Shown here in pieces: positions 10,760-22,901 of a stretch of DNA of 64,000 nt. Position 1 is the stretch's first letter, and the number at the start of each line of letters is the position of its first letter. The stretch is from Ampelocalamus luodianensis. Its lineage: Eukaryota; Streptophyta; Magnoliopsida; Poales; Poaceae. The notes beneath the pieces are model-generated. The model did no database searches and had not been told where the DNA came from. It worked only from the letters and a program-made list of their open reading frames with translations. A program made the position numbers and the translations under genes. The stretch covers positions 54,806,916 through 54,870,915 of the forward strand of contig CM070629.1 in assembly GCA_036346255.1 (NCBI GenBank), given 5' to 3'.

Positions 10760-12220
10760 TAGATTGATTTCCTACGGTGCAAATCCGCTCTAATCTACCG
10801 CGAGCCGACTTGAAGTTGTCGGCCAAGCCGATCGGTGGATTGCATGAAAGAGTAGATGATGATTGTACCGTAGGTAATATATGCAATCGCATGAAAAGCA
10901 CCATGTGCACGCACCGCTTTGGCGGTGTCACTACCTCCGCGATACGTTACCGGTCGGCATAGTCCGTCATCACGTACCGCCACAGAGGCAACGACAGTGC
11001 CACACCGCTAGCACGCGGCAAGTACGCACATGACGGCATGAAGCTGCGCCTCCGTTGCAATCTTGTACTACATTACATTACGTATTGCATCGCATACATG
11101 AACACGATGGCTTCGAAAAAAGGGCGGATCTGCGAACCGTGCACGCCACACCGGCCGGCTGCCGCCGCCGGCCGCCGCGGCACTCGCCGCGCCGCCGCGG
11201 CGGCGGCCGACCGCGCCGGCCGGCGATCGTGTCGCGTTTGAAGCGCCGAGGCCGAAACCGCATGGCGACGCGACGGAAAACGCCTCCGCGGCGCCAAAGA
11301 CGGGCGCACTGCCGCGCGGCGCCACCGCCCGCCTCGGGCTCGCCACCGACCCACCCGCGCGCCGGCCCCCGGCCAGAATCGCCGCCACGCCGCATGAACC
11401 CCGCCGTCGACGGCCCCGCCGCATGGCCCAACCACCGCGAGCTCCTCGCCGCCGCCAGCCGCCGCACTCTGCCGCCGCCGTGGCCGGCGCCGCCGCTGGT
11501 CGCCGCGACGTGGCCAGCCGCCGGGGTAGCCGCGCCGACGTCGGTTCGCCACCCGTAGCGGCATCTCGCGCCGCCATCGGCTCGCCGCCGCGAAGCGGCA
11601 TCCGCGCGCTTCGGGCGCCGCCATCCGCGTCGCGACGGAGCCGCGCGGGCTCCCACCGCTGAAACCGCCCGCATGCGTGCCCATATTGAGCCTCCTGCAT
11701 GAGGCTGCCCGCGCCAGCCCCATGCCGTCGGACCCGTGCTGCCAGACCCGCCCGCGCTGGCGCCCGCAAAAGCCCGCACCGCCAGCAGGAGGTTTGTGTG
11801 CCGCCGCCACTTTGCGATGGAGCTAGGGGAACCCTAGCTCCCGTTTTGATGAAGAGGGCAGGCCGGTGAGGCAATGGGCCGTTTTGGGCCAACGGTGTGG
11901 GCATCGGAAAAGGCCAACTGGGCCGAAAAGAAGGCCCGATCGGAAAACCAAATCCGAAAAAAAGGAAAAAAAAAGGAAAAAAGGGGAATTTTGCAGAAAG
12001 GACCTTCGTAATTCTGAAAATCACGAGAACCTTTTTGTGAATAAGGAATTTTGTGACAAACCCCTCGGAATTACTACAAATTACGCACAAATTCTCTCAG
12101 AACTGAGATTCCGTGTTTTAACCCCTGAAACTTGCAGTTTTCGCCGAAAAAGTCCTTTTCCAGCAGAAATGGCCTCGGGAATCCAAATTTTGCATATTTT
12201 TGAACTTTGAAGCATGTTTA
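10760..12220 (+). other. GC-rich untranslated leader of the Copia element
   Basis: Between the primer-binding position and the first gag-like frame lies about 1.4 kb. Its core (about 11130-11800) is extremely rich in CCGCCG and CGCCGG, followed by an A-rich tract (11930-12000). Long open frames occur on both strands only because GC-rich sequence lacks stops. No domain is recognisable. It is best read as leader sequence that may hold a captured GC-rich host fragment. Confidence 0.5.
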
Positions 12221-12629
12221 ACTTTGTTATTGTTATTTCTATGCAATTTATTTACTGTGTTTACTGTTTTGATTATCTGTGATTGTTTATCTTGCTTTTA
12301 ATCATTGAAAATAGCAGTAAATTATGAAAATTATGTAGAAAAATACGGGATCATGAACCGGAAGTTCGAAGAGCATTATGAGAATTTTGCAACCATCTTA
12401 CGCAAATTACCAGCATTAATCTTATGAATTTTGGCATGAATGTGAAGATGACTGGCATCACGAATCAGGAATCCGAAGAACTGACCTAGCATGGCCAGAT
12501 TTTGTATAAAATTTGTATCAGTCTTCAATTCTGTGGTAATGTAATCACGGATGAGCAGAAGATGGAGAATACTCTCTACCTTTCACCCAAATGCGGTGTA
12601 ATCCGCACGCAACTATCGTCAAGACGGCT

Positions 12630-15600
12630 ATATGAGGTATGCCGAATTAATTGACATCATGCAAGTTGCGAAAGCACAAGATGATGTTCTAAGAAAGAAC
12701 TTCATCTTGCAGCCACCTAGTCGCAATGTTGGCCATGAAGCCACTGCTAGTAGCTACAAGGTGATGAAGCCTCTCACGAATGAGAGGAGCAAGAAGGGTA
12801 AGGTCGTGCGTCGCACATTATTGATACTTTCCAGTTTAAGAAGAAGGGCAAATGATAGCATGAGGCACAGAGGATTCACATCCATTAGCTGTACTTATGA
12901 ATGTGGATAGCCCAGTAGCAGCCCCCATCATCCCTCCTTTGGACATTGCAGACGCGCAATGTAGTCGCCAAGAGGAGAAGATCGCGCATGGAACCGATTG
13001 AGGCAAAAGTTCCTGAATACTTCGCCTATTAGATCTAGTGCACGCATTGTATTCAGATCTTTTATAAAAACTTGCAGTTTGTAAATGAAGTAGAATTTTG
13101 AATTATTGAATAATGGTTGCAAGCTCTAGGAGAGCAAAGTATTAAATTCTTATTATGAGTCCTGCAAGACTTAGTTTCCCGTCTTTATAATAGCAAGTTA
13201 CATTCTGATATCTTAAGTATTTTATTTATGTGTTGCTTGCTTTCTGCTACATATTAATAAAGTACATTATATTAGAACGCGTGTAGTGCCCTATGGAGGA
13301 AATGTGCTTAGCATGTAGCGGCACAATGAAAACCATCCTAAGAGAAACGGAAATTTTTCCAGTCGATCAGCAAGAATGTTGGTAGTCTTACGACAATCGC
13401 AGGCAGCGATGCTTGTATAATAGGCTCAGGAAGGGCCACAATTATACTCCCAATGGGCAAAACTTTGGTCATTGAAGAAGACTTGTTGTACCCAGAATCG
13501 ACTATAACTTTCAAGTATATTTGTGCTAACAGTTTTCCATGTAGAGACTAAAGAAGAGTATGGTACAGAATACCTGCTCATTACAAAGCGTGAAGAAAGT
13601 GAAAATAGCATTAGAATATCTTTCTTCATATGAAACTGGGCTATACTACACTAATATTAAGGCACCTGCAGGCTATACTGCCTTGAAAACCGTATTTAGA
13701 AGCTCTGAACTTATCTATCTCTGGCATGATAGATTATGCCGCCTAGATCTTAGGATAATGAGAGATATAATTAACAATTCATAGGGACATAATATGAATA
13801 TAAAGAATTTCCCGAATCTGGAAGATTTTGTGTGCCCCGCATGTGCCACCGGGAAATTAATTATTAGACCTTTTGCTCTGAAAGCGAAGGATGAAGTCCC
13901 TGCATTTCTGGACCGTATCGAGGGAGAATTTTGCGGTCCTATACATCCCCTGTAAGGGTCAATTAGGTATTTTATGGTGCTCATCGATGCTTCCTCGGAA
14001 TGGTCGCACGTATGTTTATTGTCTATGAGAAACCATACTTTTGCAAAGCTAAATCTCGTAGATAATTAACAATTGAAAAAATAATTTCCCTGATCATCAC
14101 GTGAAGTCCATCTGAATGGACAACGCCGAGAATGTACTCGAAGGCATCGATGATTATTGTATGAAAATGGGAATTAAAGTTGAGCATTCTATACCGCACA
14201 TCCGCACTCGAGAATGGACTAGCGTAACTTTGAAGAATTGTAATTTACCAACTATATGTTGGGGACACGCGATCTGCTCGTAGCGACTCTCATCAATTTT
14301 AGACCGTCGGCCTATAACTTCCATCCAACTATGCAACTAGCGCAAGGGTCAGTACTGAAAACTTCTCATCTTCGCAGGTTTGGTTGCAAGGGTTATATAC
14401 CTATACCACCACCGCAGTGAACTGCAATGGGTCTTCTCCGAAAGTCTGGGATATACGTTGGTTATGAGACAGCATCCATAATCAAGTATTTGGACCATAT
14501 GACTGGAGATTTGTATAATGCCCGATTCGCTGATAGTACATTAGATGAGGTTAGTTTCCCGTCATTAGGGGGAGGAAATCAACCCTTGATGATAATGTCG
14601 GGAAATAATTGAAGTCTAGAAGACAATTGAAGTCCAGAAGATAATTGAAATCTATACATATGACCCACGCACTAGTGAAGCAAATAGAGAAGTCCAGAAG
14701 ATAATTGCAGTCCAGAAGATAATTGAATTGAAGTCTAGAAGACAATTGAAGTCCAGAAGATAATTGATTTGCAAGTATTAGCGAATCAACTGCCAGACTA
14801 CTTTAGTGATTTGAAGAGCGTGAATAAGTAGCATTTGCCTGCAAGCAATGCACCGGAGAGGGTTGAAATACCATTGAAGGTATCCCTAATCCCGTCCAGA
14901 TGCCTCAGAATAAAAGGACGAGAACTCGGTCCTCGAATCTGAAGTAACCGGGACGCCTGGTGAAAAAGGATAAGAAGGACTTGATACGGCCGGCCACCAA
15001 GTGCCCCAGAACTAGAAGGGAGCCGTTGAGACTGGCATCGGTATGGAACCTTGTAAAAGGCATACCAAATTGAACATCCCCATGAAGGGAGACATCAGTA
15101 TGGATGTGTGCGCACACATCGAAGCTGAAAAACTAAAGGGACTTGCCCTGCAATTGGAAGCAGCGGTGAGCAAGTAAAAGCATTAGAAGAATCGCCCTTT
15201 GAAGAAATAGTTATAAACTTTATGACCTCGGGAAAATCTTTGAATATGACAACAGTCAATGTCGACATTTACTTTGCAAAGAAACTTGTCACAATCATCA
15301 ATCTTGATTCAGAGCCTGCATCGCTCGCTAAATGAAAGAAAAGATCAGATTGAGAAGATTGGGAGAAGGCAATAGAAACTGAATTATTCTCTCCGAATAA
15401 AAGAAAGATGTTTGGGCCTGTAAGCCGCACGTCTCCCCTTGTGCACCCCGTAGGGTATAAGTGGGTATTTGTTCGAAAGAGAAATGAAAAGAAACAAGGC
15501 TCGTTGTACAAGTTTTCACTGGACATCCAGAAGATGATTATGAAGAAACCTATTCCCCGGTCATGGGCGGAACTCTCTTTTAAATATTTATCTCAATGGC

Positions 15601-16874
15601 AGTGAACTTGAAGTTAGAAGTGAAATTGATGGATGAGGTACCAAAGATACCTTTATGAAATATTGGATTCGGACATTTATATGAAGATACAGAATGTATC
15701 AACGTCCGAATCAAAACAGAGCAAATAGAAATATATGCAGTGTGAAACTCGAGAAAGTCATTGTACGAACCTAAGCAATCAGGCAGAATGTGGTATAATC
15801 GCTTAAAGCGACTTTCTATGCAAGAAAGGCTACACGAACAATGAGAATAATCTCTGTGTATTTATACGACGATCCCAGAATGGATTTTGTATAATCTTAG
15901 AGTATGAAGATGATCTGAATATCATCGGAACCCTAAAGGATATTAGGAAAACAAGCTCTTACCTGGAGTCGGAGCTCGAAATGAAAGATTTGGGTAAAAC
16001 CAAATACTTCCTAGGCTTGGAGCTTGAGCATGTCCCTGAAGGAATATTAGTACATCAGTCAACCTACACTCAGAAGGTGTCAGAAAGGTTCGACTTTGCA
16101 AAGGCATACCCTTTGAAAGTGCTAATGGTTGGGAGATCTTTGCAGCAAGACAAAGACTCGTACAGACCTAAAGAAGAGGGAGAGGAAGTCCTGGGACCGG
16201 AATTCCCACACTGAAGTGCAATAGAAGCACTAATGTATTTAGCAAACTGTATTAGAACGGACATTGTATTTGCTGTGATCCTACTAGCAAGGTATAGTGC
16301 AGAACCTACCAAAGGCATTGGCAGGGAATAAAGAACATCTTCCGGTATCTCCAAAGAAGCAAATAATTTAGTCTGTTCTAAAGAAAGAACCAAGACCTAA
16401 CTATGAATGGCAATACAGATGACGGGTACCTGTAGGACCCGTATACAGCCAAATCGCAAACAGACTATGAACTCCTATGTGGTGGAACTACAATTCCATG
16501 AAGATCGTCTAAGAAATATCTTGTATCGACTTCGACGAACCACTTGGAGATCATAGCATTGTACAAAGCCTTACAAGAATGTGTTTGGCTTCAGCGGATG
16601 ATTCACCACATCCAGCAGTCGTGTGGATTGAATACCGCGCAAACCCCTACTTTTGTATGAAGATAATGCAACTTGTGTTGCACAAGTACAAATGGGTTAT
16701 GTGAAGAGTCCTCTCACAAAGCATATCAACCCCAAGTTCTTCTATGCTCATGAATTGCAAAAGATGAACGTAATCAAAATACTGCATACTGAGTCATGTG
16801 AGAATCTTGTAGATTTATTCACTAAGTCACTTCCAGCGTCTAACTTTGAAAGATGCATATGTGAATTGGAATGA
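12630..16874 (+). pseudogene. Copia gag-pol polyprotein, degenerate
   Basis: Short in-frame pieces in several frames follow the Copia order. A gag-like frame lies at 12632-12910. A pre-integrase signature LWHDRLCRLDLR lies near 13720, and CPACATGKL with a following integrase core (YFMVLIDA) at about 13830-13990. RT begins near 15430 (VHPVGYKWVFVRKRNEK); its catalytic motif reads YEDDL near 15910 and KDLGKTKYFLGLELEHV near 15985. RNase H remnants (ALYKALQECVWL, YEDNATCVAQV, LTKHI) lie at 16555-16874. Numerous stops and frameshifts interrupt it. gag zinc knuckle and protease were not found. Family assignment is firm, function lost. Confidence 0.85.
14612..14766 (+). repeat. 18-bp tandem repeat in Copia pol
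   Basis: Five or more copies of AATTGAAGTCCAGAAGAT and one-base variants, in two runs separated by about 50 bp. They lie between the integrase and RT remnants and look like a local slippage expansion of pol sequence. Confidence 0.8.
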
Positions 16875-17172
16875 TGAGACTTAGAGAGGTGCAGAATTCA
16901 GGAGGAGAACCTTCACGAACTCATTATTAAAGCTTGATCATGAAGATCGAGTGCCCAAAGGATAAATCCAGGAGATTAAATGAAATTGGGTGGATTGTAC
17001 TCTTTTTCCCTTCACGAGTTTTTCTGAAGTTTCTCGGCTAAGGTTTTTAATGAGGCAATTCGTGCATCACAGCAGAACGTGTATTATGTACTCTTTCTCC
17101 AAATTTTTCCCACTGGGTTTTTATGGAGTTTTGACGAGACATGGACATGAAGGATGGGTGCCCAAGGGGGAG

Positions 17173-17444
17173 TGTTGGGAAACCATGGGCCTGACCCTGC
17201 AGTCGGTCCATTAGTGGGCGCCCCATCCCAAACCCTAACAGGGTCATAGCCTATAAATAGGGGGTGCTATTCATTGTAAAGGATTGATCGATGGATGAAG
17301 GAATAAAGAGAAGCAAGAAGTCTCCCTACATCTCTGTGTTCTATCTCTTATTCTGTTCTTGTGTTCATACATTGTTCTTACGATTCTGAGTTTGTCTACG
17401 AGGTAATCGCTTGAACTGGACTTGCCAGCGACGGTTCCTCAACA
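17173..17444 (+). repeat. Right (3') LTR of the Copia element
   Basis: 272 bp, starting right after the polypurine tract. It retains a TATA box (CCTATAAATAGGGGG, about 17250-17264) on the plus strand, about 410 bp upstream of the LpxK start codon, so it could read into that gene. Confidence 0.92.
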
Positions 17445-17506
17445 AGCCATGTGTATTATTCTATTCGTTCTACCAAAAAAAAAAAAAAAAAGCAAAGGCC
17501 CAGCCG

Positions 17507-17516
17507 TATTTAAAAG
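17507..17516 (+). promoter_or_regulatory. Possible TATA box of the LpxK gene
   Basis: TATTTAAAAG lies about 150 bp before the start codon, followed by a GA-rich run (AGAAAGAGAGAGAGG) typical of plant 5' leaders. A run of about 18 A residues precedes it at about 17466-17482. Only about 220 bp of non-LTR upstream sequence remains. Confidence 0.4.
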
Positions 17517-17666
17517 AAGAAAGAAAGAGAGAGAGGAGCAAGGCCCAATAAGAAAGCAATCCTTACTAATGGAATGGAATGGAAGGAAAGGCCCAATAAG
17601 AGGCCGCTTGCTCCCCTCAGGCTCTGTCACCTCCCCTCCGGCGAAGCTCTCTCCGGTCCGGCCGCC

Positions 17667-20600
17667 ATGGGGATGGGCATGGAGGACAAGGCGAGGCAGG
17701 TCCTGGCCCGCCTCGCCGCCACCCCGGACTCCGCCGTCCCCGGCCTCCCCTTTCCCCACCGCGCCCTCCTCCTCCCACTCCTCTCCGCCGCCTCCGCCCT
17801 CCTCCGCCTCTCCCTCCTCCTCCTCTCCTCCTCCCCGCGCCGCAGCCTCCCGGTACCCGTCGTCAGCGTCGGCAACCTCACCTGGGGAGGCAATGGCAAG
17901 ACCCCCATGGTCGAGTTGTTGGCCCGAAGCTTCCACAGCATGGGCATCTCGCCCCTGCTCCTAACAAGGGTCACCGCTCCACTCCTTACTGATCTCCATC
18001 CCATCCCCTCCCCTCCTGCTCTTTTCTTTGCTCATTCTTGGACGTGCTGAAACTAGCCTATTCCGGAATGCTGCTTGATCTACTTCTTCAATTGAGATTG
18101 TTTCTTCTTCCGTCCATTAGCGCATTAGATTGTTCGATCAACAAAAAGTTTAAAACTCATCCTTCGCCAATATTTGCTTGCGTCCCAAACTAGACGCTTG
18201 AAAAATGTCACCTTTTTTTTTATTCTCCCATGTTTCTTTTCATTCCTTGTGCCAGCAACGTCTGTATCATCTTAGTGATGCTATCTTTGCTGGACAGTCA
18301 TAGAATCTGTTGGTGTGTGTTGTAGGGTTATGCAGGCGGCGATGAGTCAAACATGCTCCAGAGGCGCCTTTCTGATACTTCGGCCAAGATTGGGGTTGGT
18401 GCAAATAGGGCTGCTGTGGCTACTTTGATGCTGGAAAAGTATGGCTATATCGAACATTGCGACGCCTTCTGCAGGGAGAAGCTTTCATCAACATGCAACC
18501 TGGAATCCACTAAAAGTGCCAAAATTGGAGTGGCCATACTAGATGATGGAATGCAGGTATGAAGAATTCTAATTGTTGTTAACTTGTTTCATAGAATCCA
18601 ATGACTACTTACTTGTCTGAATCAAATTATCGATACCATGTTTTATGTTCATCTTTCGTCGGAAATGCCTGACGTAGAGGCATCTTGTACCCCTAATATA
18701 ATTTGTTTTATTGCATGCCTTAGTAACACATTTTTTCCGTTGTAGGCAGCATCGAAGCTTGCTTCGAGATTTGGAGATTGTGATGGTCAATGGGTTGACA
18801 CCTTGGGGAAACACTCATTTCATTCCGCGAGGACCCATGAGGGAACCGTTGAATGCACTTAATCGAGCTGATATTGTGGTTATTCATCACGCTAACCTGG
18901 TACGTGACCGTCTCAGTCTCCCAGACTTTTGTTAGCTTATTTTGTTTTCCAGATGAATTTCAAAAATTTACCAACTGATAATGTTCTTGCATGGGGCATT
19001 GATGGTGCATACATAAAGCCGCGTATAATCAAGCATAATTTTGAGGGGACACACAACAAGTATTTTATGGTGCTCCTATGCTTTTAAGTAGTTAGGAGGA
19101 AGTAAAATTGATCCAAGGTGCATTCTTACTCTCGTGCGTTGTAAATTGAACTTTCATCTGCGATCTGGTAAATAAGAAAAAAGAGATAATGCTCATGAAG
19201 AACTGGATATCTTTGTTTTTAAGAAGAATGGGGCCTTGAACCCATCACCTCAACCACCACAACGTCATGCTCTACCGCTAGGCACATTGGTGCCCCCCAT
19301 GATCTTGTAAATAAGAACAATGTGAAGTTGAGGGGAACTTCCAACTGATGAGCCATGCCGCAAAATGTAATTTGAAAAAAAAAAGTGAAGGAAAAGATTG
19401 CTCATTGTTTACTGTTCACCAAAAAAATTATTCCATTTTTCCTTCTGTCAGTGGATGGACTTAGGATTGAAAGTTTACCAAATATAGACCATTATAGTCA
19501 CCTTTTTGGAGGTCTTTTTTTTTTTTTTAATTTCTGTAGCAAAGATTAGATTTCTGACATCAGTGGGAACTGGGAACCATGATAGCAGAGGTGAGAGATG
19601 TAGATATTTATCTGAAGCAAATGAATAATTTCATCAGTTGTCTGTAATATGAATAACCATTTACTACTTACTACACAGGTTTCTGAAGCGCAACTTAAAA
19701 CAATTGAATCTACAGTCCATGATAATAGTCCGACATGTCCAGTGTTCTTTAGTAAATTGGCCCCATCACATATTTTTGAAGTAAACGAACCCTTACGAAG
19801 ACTGCCTCTTCATGTGTTGGATGGCATGATCGTGTTATGTGTTTCTGCAATTGGCTGCCCAGATGCTTTCATCCATACAGTTGGAGAGGTACGGCTTTTG
19901 TTTACTCTTGTTTTCCTTTCTTTATCTAGAACCTTTTAGCCCTTGCTTTACCCATCCTTAAAAGGGATGCTAGCTGTTTAATCCTTTTTTTATATGAGAA
20001 GACAATATGAACATTTAGTGTATTTATTAAGGAGTGCTATTTATCAATCTTTCTCCGAATTATTTAGTGATATTTCATCTTCCTTGGAAACTATGATAGA
20101 CAAATTGCAATAGTAAGAAGATTAAAATATGGAATGTAAACCAATCAACTCAATAAGATCTAGTTTTTCTGCTTTGGAACTGGAATTGAAGGAACATATT
20201 TTCCTGTAAAGCCTTAAGACATGGCTGTATAATTTTCCCCGTTCATGCCTATTCCGCTTTTCTTCCTTTCATGCCTACGAATAGAAATCAAACAGTAGGT
20301 AGTCAAATCACACCACATCTGTGATGTGTATAATTAAATCTTTATCTCCGACTAATGTGCAATGCTTGCCTTCTGGAGTAGGCTTTTACTACATTATTTC
20401 AAATTTGGTAATTCCAGGTTAAAAAAATGACTGAACTGAGTAATATTTAGTTTACAAGAAAGAGCATAGGTCTTCCAAATAACAAAGACTGAGTAATTTA
20501 TCAAAAATATAAGTTCCATATTAGCTCCATGCTATGGCTATTATCTTTAATAATCATTTTAGTGACGAGTCATGCCCTGTTAAATTTAAACACAAATCTG

Positions 20601-21393
20601 TATTGGAATAGTCAGGAAAACATGCAAATAATCTTTACTCATTGGCTGCTGCAGATTGGTCCACGCAAAATTGATAGGTTGGATTTCAGTGATCACCATT
20701 TCTTCAATGCTCATGTAAGTATTGCCATCTCTTATCCTTTCTTGCCACTGTGGCATTGTCAAATAGGAATGTTCGACACCCAAATCAAGATGCACGTAAT
20801 TTCAAAGCGTGCTTAGATCGGAAAGCTTGATGATGCATATGTCATGTAATTTGGCTTTCTAATGTGACAGTAATATGAACCACTTCCTAAAATAAAGCAA
20901 CATGTTGTTCTTATTGTTAGCTCAAATGATAGTCTACCTGTTTCAAGTTGCAACACAGCATTTGTAAATTTGTAGTTTCTTAGTGCTAGCTCTGTCATTC
21001 ATTACATGGTGATTATTTTTCTCTGATTGTTTACCTACCGTAGGACCTAGAATTGATCCAAGTAACAGTGAGGAAGCTTGTGGATCAACATAACAAAGAG
21101 ACCATTGTCTTAGTTACAGAGAAGGTATTACATTCTTAAACCTTGTTGTCTGCCACTTTTCGTGATCATTCATTGGACTGCCTCGTTTCATTCCTTTTTC
21201 TCCACTCCCCTGGCAGGATTATGACCGCGATCCAGATGCCCTTAGGACGTTGGATGCAAAGGTCTGGGTGTTGTCTTCTTCTTTGCAAATTGTGCCCCTC
21301 AAGGAACAACAACCAGAAGAGTTTATGAGGAAAGTGAAGGAGATTATTACAACTAGGCATGCCAAGTCACATAGGGAGAGGGTCCAGCCATGA
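17667..21393 (+). CDS. Tetraacyldisaccharide 4'-kinase (LpxK), 7 exons
   Basis: Phosphorylates the 4' position of tetraacyldisaccharide 1-phosphate with ATP, a late step of lipid A biosynthesis; the Arabidopsis pathway is reported to be mitochondrial. Exons: 17667-17969, 18326-18556, 18750-18899, 19679-19888, 20655-20714, 21044-21124, 21217-21393. Every exon is a whole number of codons (101, 77, 50, 70, 20, 27, 59 with stop), giving 403 residues, a little longer than bacterial LpxK. Seen: a hydrophobic Arg/Ser-rich N-terminus that could act as anchor or targeting signal, the P-loop VSVGNLTWGGNGKTP (exon 1), GYAGGDE, the DDGMQ-HRSLLRDLEIV motif across exons 2-3, NALNRADIVVIHHAN, and TEK-DYDRDPDAL across exons 6-7. 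The start is the first ATG in a GCCGCC context. Exon 3 has a second AG four bases upstream that would shift the frame. A Copia LTR ends 222 bp upstream. Confidence 0.94.
19221..19303 (-). mobile_element. tRNA-derived SINE-like sequence in LpxK intron 3
   Basis: On the minus strand the sequence shows a polymerase III A box TAGCGGTAGAGC (19280-19269) and B box GGTTCAAGGCC (19242-19232) about 30 bp apart, in the order and spacing of a tRNA-derived SINE head. It lies antisense in intron 3. Edges are approximate because no target duplication was identified. Confidence 0.55.
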
Positions 21394-22901
21394 GTTGTTG
21401 ATCATTTGGCTATATCCAGCTGAAAAATATCTGGAAGCAAAACAGTTTTGCCATTAGGGTCTGTGCTGTGCAGATCGGCCTGGCTGCCCACGTCCACAGC
21501 AGTCTTTCTGCTGTACCATGTTGTGTATCAGTGTCGACTGTTTAACAAAAAGAATGCAGTATTCTGTATTCTAGTTTTCTTTCCATTGGGTCAGTGAACT
21601 GAACTCCGACTTAACCTGAACCGGATCCAGCAGAAAGTGATGTGCTACCCTCAAACATCTGCTTCAGTACCTGCTGCTCCTGTTGCCCTTCCCTTTTTGA
21701 AGACCAGGTAACAAAAAGGTGGATTAATTGACACGGGAGAAAGCTAGCACAACAACAATGGAAAAGGCCTTCATACAAGATATTGAGAAGTTGCTCCCTC
21801 TTTTGTTGTCCATATAAATCCTCAGACAGGCGGCCCCCAATATATCGCTTTCGTTTTCAGTTCTCTCTTGGAAAAGGTTGTTGGTAGGTATAATATATCC
21901 ATCAACACCTGCCTATGTCTATGTGAGTCTCCTCCGGTGAGAGAAAGATTCTCCAGCTATTTGTCCATGCCAGTCTTTATGTCAGGCAAATACACCACAA
22001 TACATGCATGTTACACAGCCGGGTACAGAGCAAACTACCTAGGCTATCCAAATCCCAAAACATCACCAACGCCTCTGATTTGGGATGTATCACAACGGGC
22101 TGTACATTTTACTTTCCGTGCCGATATCTCCACATTATTGTTCTCTGTCTCCCCCACCTTTATATATAACTCTCTTTCTCTAGCCATCGTCTCGACTAGT
22201 CCTAACATCTCTATGCCTACCTAATTTCACATGTCCTTGTGTTTCTGGGCATGTTTGAGTGTGGCCATTCTTGTGGTGATTTGTAAAGAGAGAAAGACAC
22301 TTGTTTTGGTTGCTTCAGTTTAACTTGTTGGATAATTTAGCTAGCTAGGGAGATATTGTCGTGCCTCAATCCCAAGACATGGCTGAGCTAATATATTGAC
22401 AACAGAAGCAGCACAGACATGTAGTTGGATTCAGCCGCGTCAATGTCTCCATGCCACCTTAATTCCCTAGTTTGTTTTCACATGAAGTATTGCCACCTCA
22501 CTGCACAATTAATATTCCCACTCTAACCTGTGCTGTACAATCCAAGGTATGTGCTACTACTAATTACTAGTCAGCTCTTGGTAGGAAGTATGCAGAGTTT
22601 TGACATGCCTTTGCCTTAACTCTGTGATGTTGGAACCTGCAGACCAATCATGCATCTCCTTGTGTATGCATGGCTTGCCTTTGGAGAGATGGATGCATAC
22701 TCATATGTCTCTCGATGCTGCAAGTATCCGATTAAAATGCACACGGTATTGTCTTTCCACCATAGATCTTTTGGGTTTCTAAATATATTTTTGCGTGCCT
22801 GTGTGTATTCATTAACTGCCTAGTCTGTTACTCGACAAATATTTGTCATCATATTTCTTTGCAGAATTTTTTTTACTGTTCAGCTTGTTTGAGAGGAGTA
22901 T
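21394..22901. other. Intergenic DNA downstream of LpxK
   Basis: The first few hundred bases should hold the LpxK 3' UTR. No gene, inverted repeat or RNA gene was recognised. The three bases before the CACTA end (TAT, 22899-22901) are the candidate 3-bp target duplication of that element. Confidence 0.5.

Larger units (their letters stand above)
10384..17444 (+). mobile_element. Ty1/Copia LTR retrotransposon, decayed
   Basis: Two direct LTRs, 10384-10648 (265 bp) and 17173-17444 (272 bp), both start TGTTGGGAAACC and end TTCCTCAACA. The left one lacks a 7-bp segment present in the right one. A polypurine tract (CCCAAGGGGGAG, 17161-17172) precedes the right LTR. The internal region has, in order, gag, integrase, RT and RNase H remnants, the Copia gene order. 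No target duplication is seen: the 5-bp flanks ATTTG and AGCCA differ. Frames are broken throughout, so it is not autonomous. The right LTR lies directly upstream of the LpxK gene in the same orientation. Confidence 0.93.

Noticed and set aside
11068..12090. A 340-codon minus-strand open frame
   Set aside because: It lies antisense in the GC-rich leader of the Copia element, and parallel long frames exist in the other frames. Composition alone explains it, and no domain is visible.
17439..17936. A 165-codon frame antisense to LpxK exon 1
   Set aside because: Low-complexity Glu/Gly-rich shadow of the GC-rich exon 1.
19221..19303. A functional tRNA gene
   Set aside because: A and B boxes are present, but no acceptor stem or complete cloverleaf can be drawn. 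A SINE head fits better.
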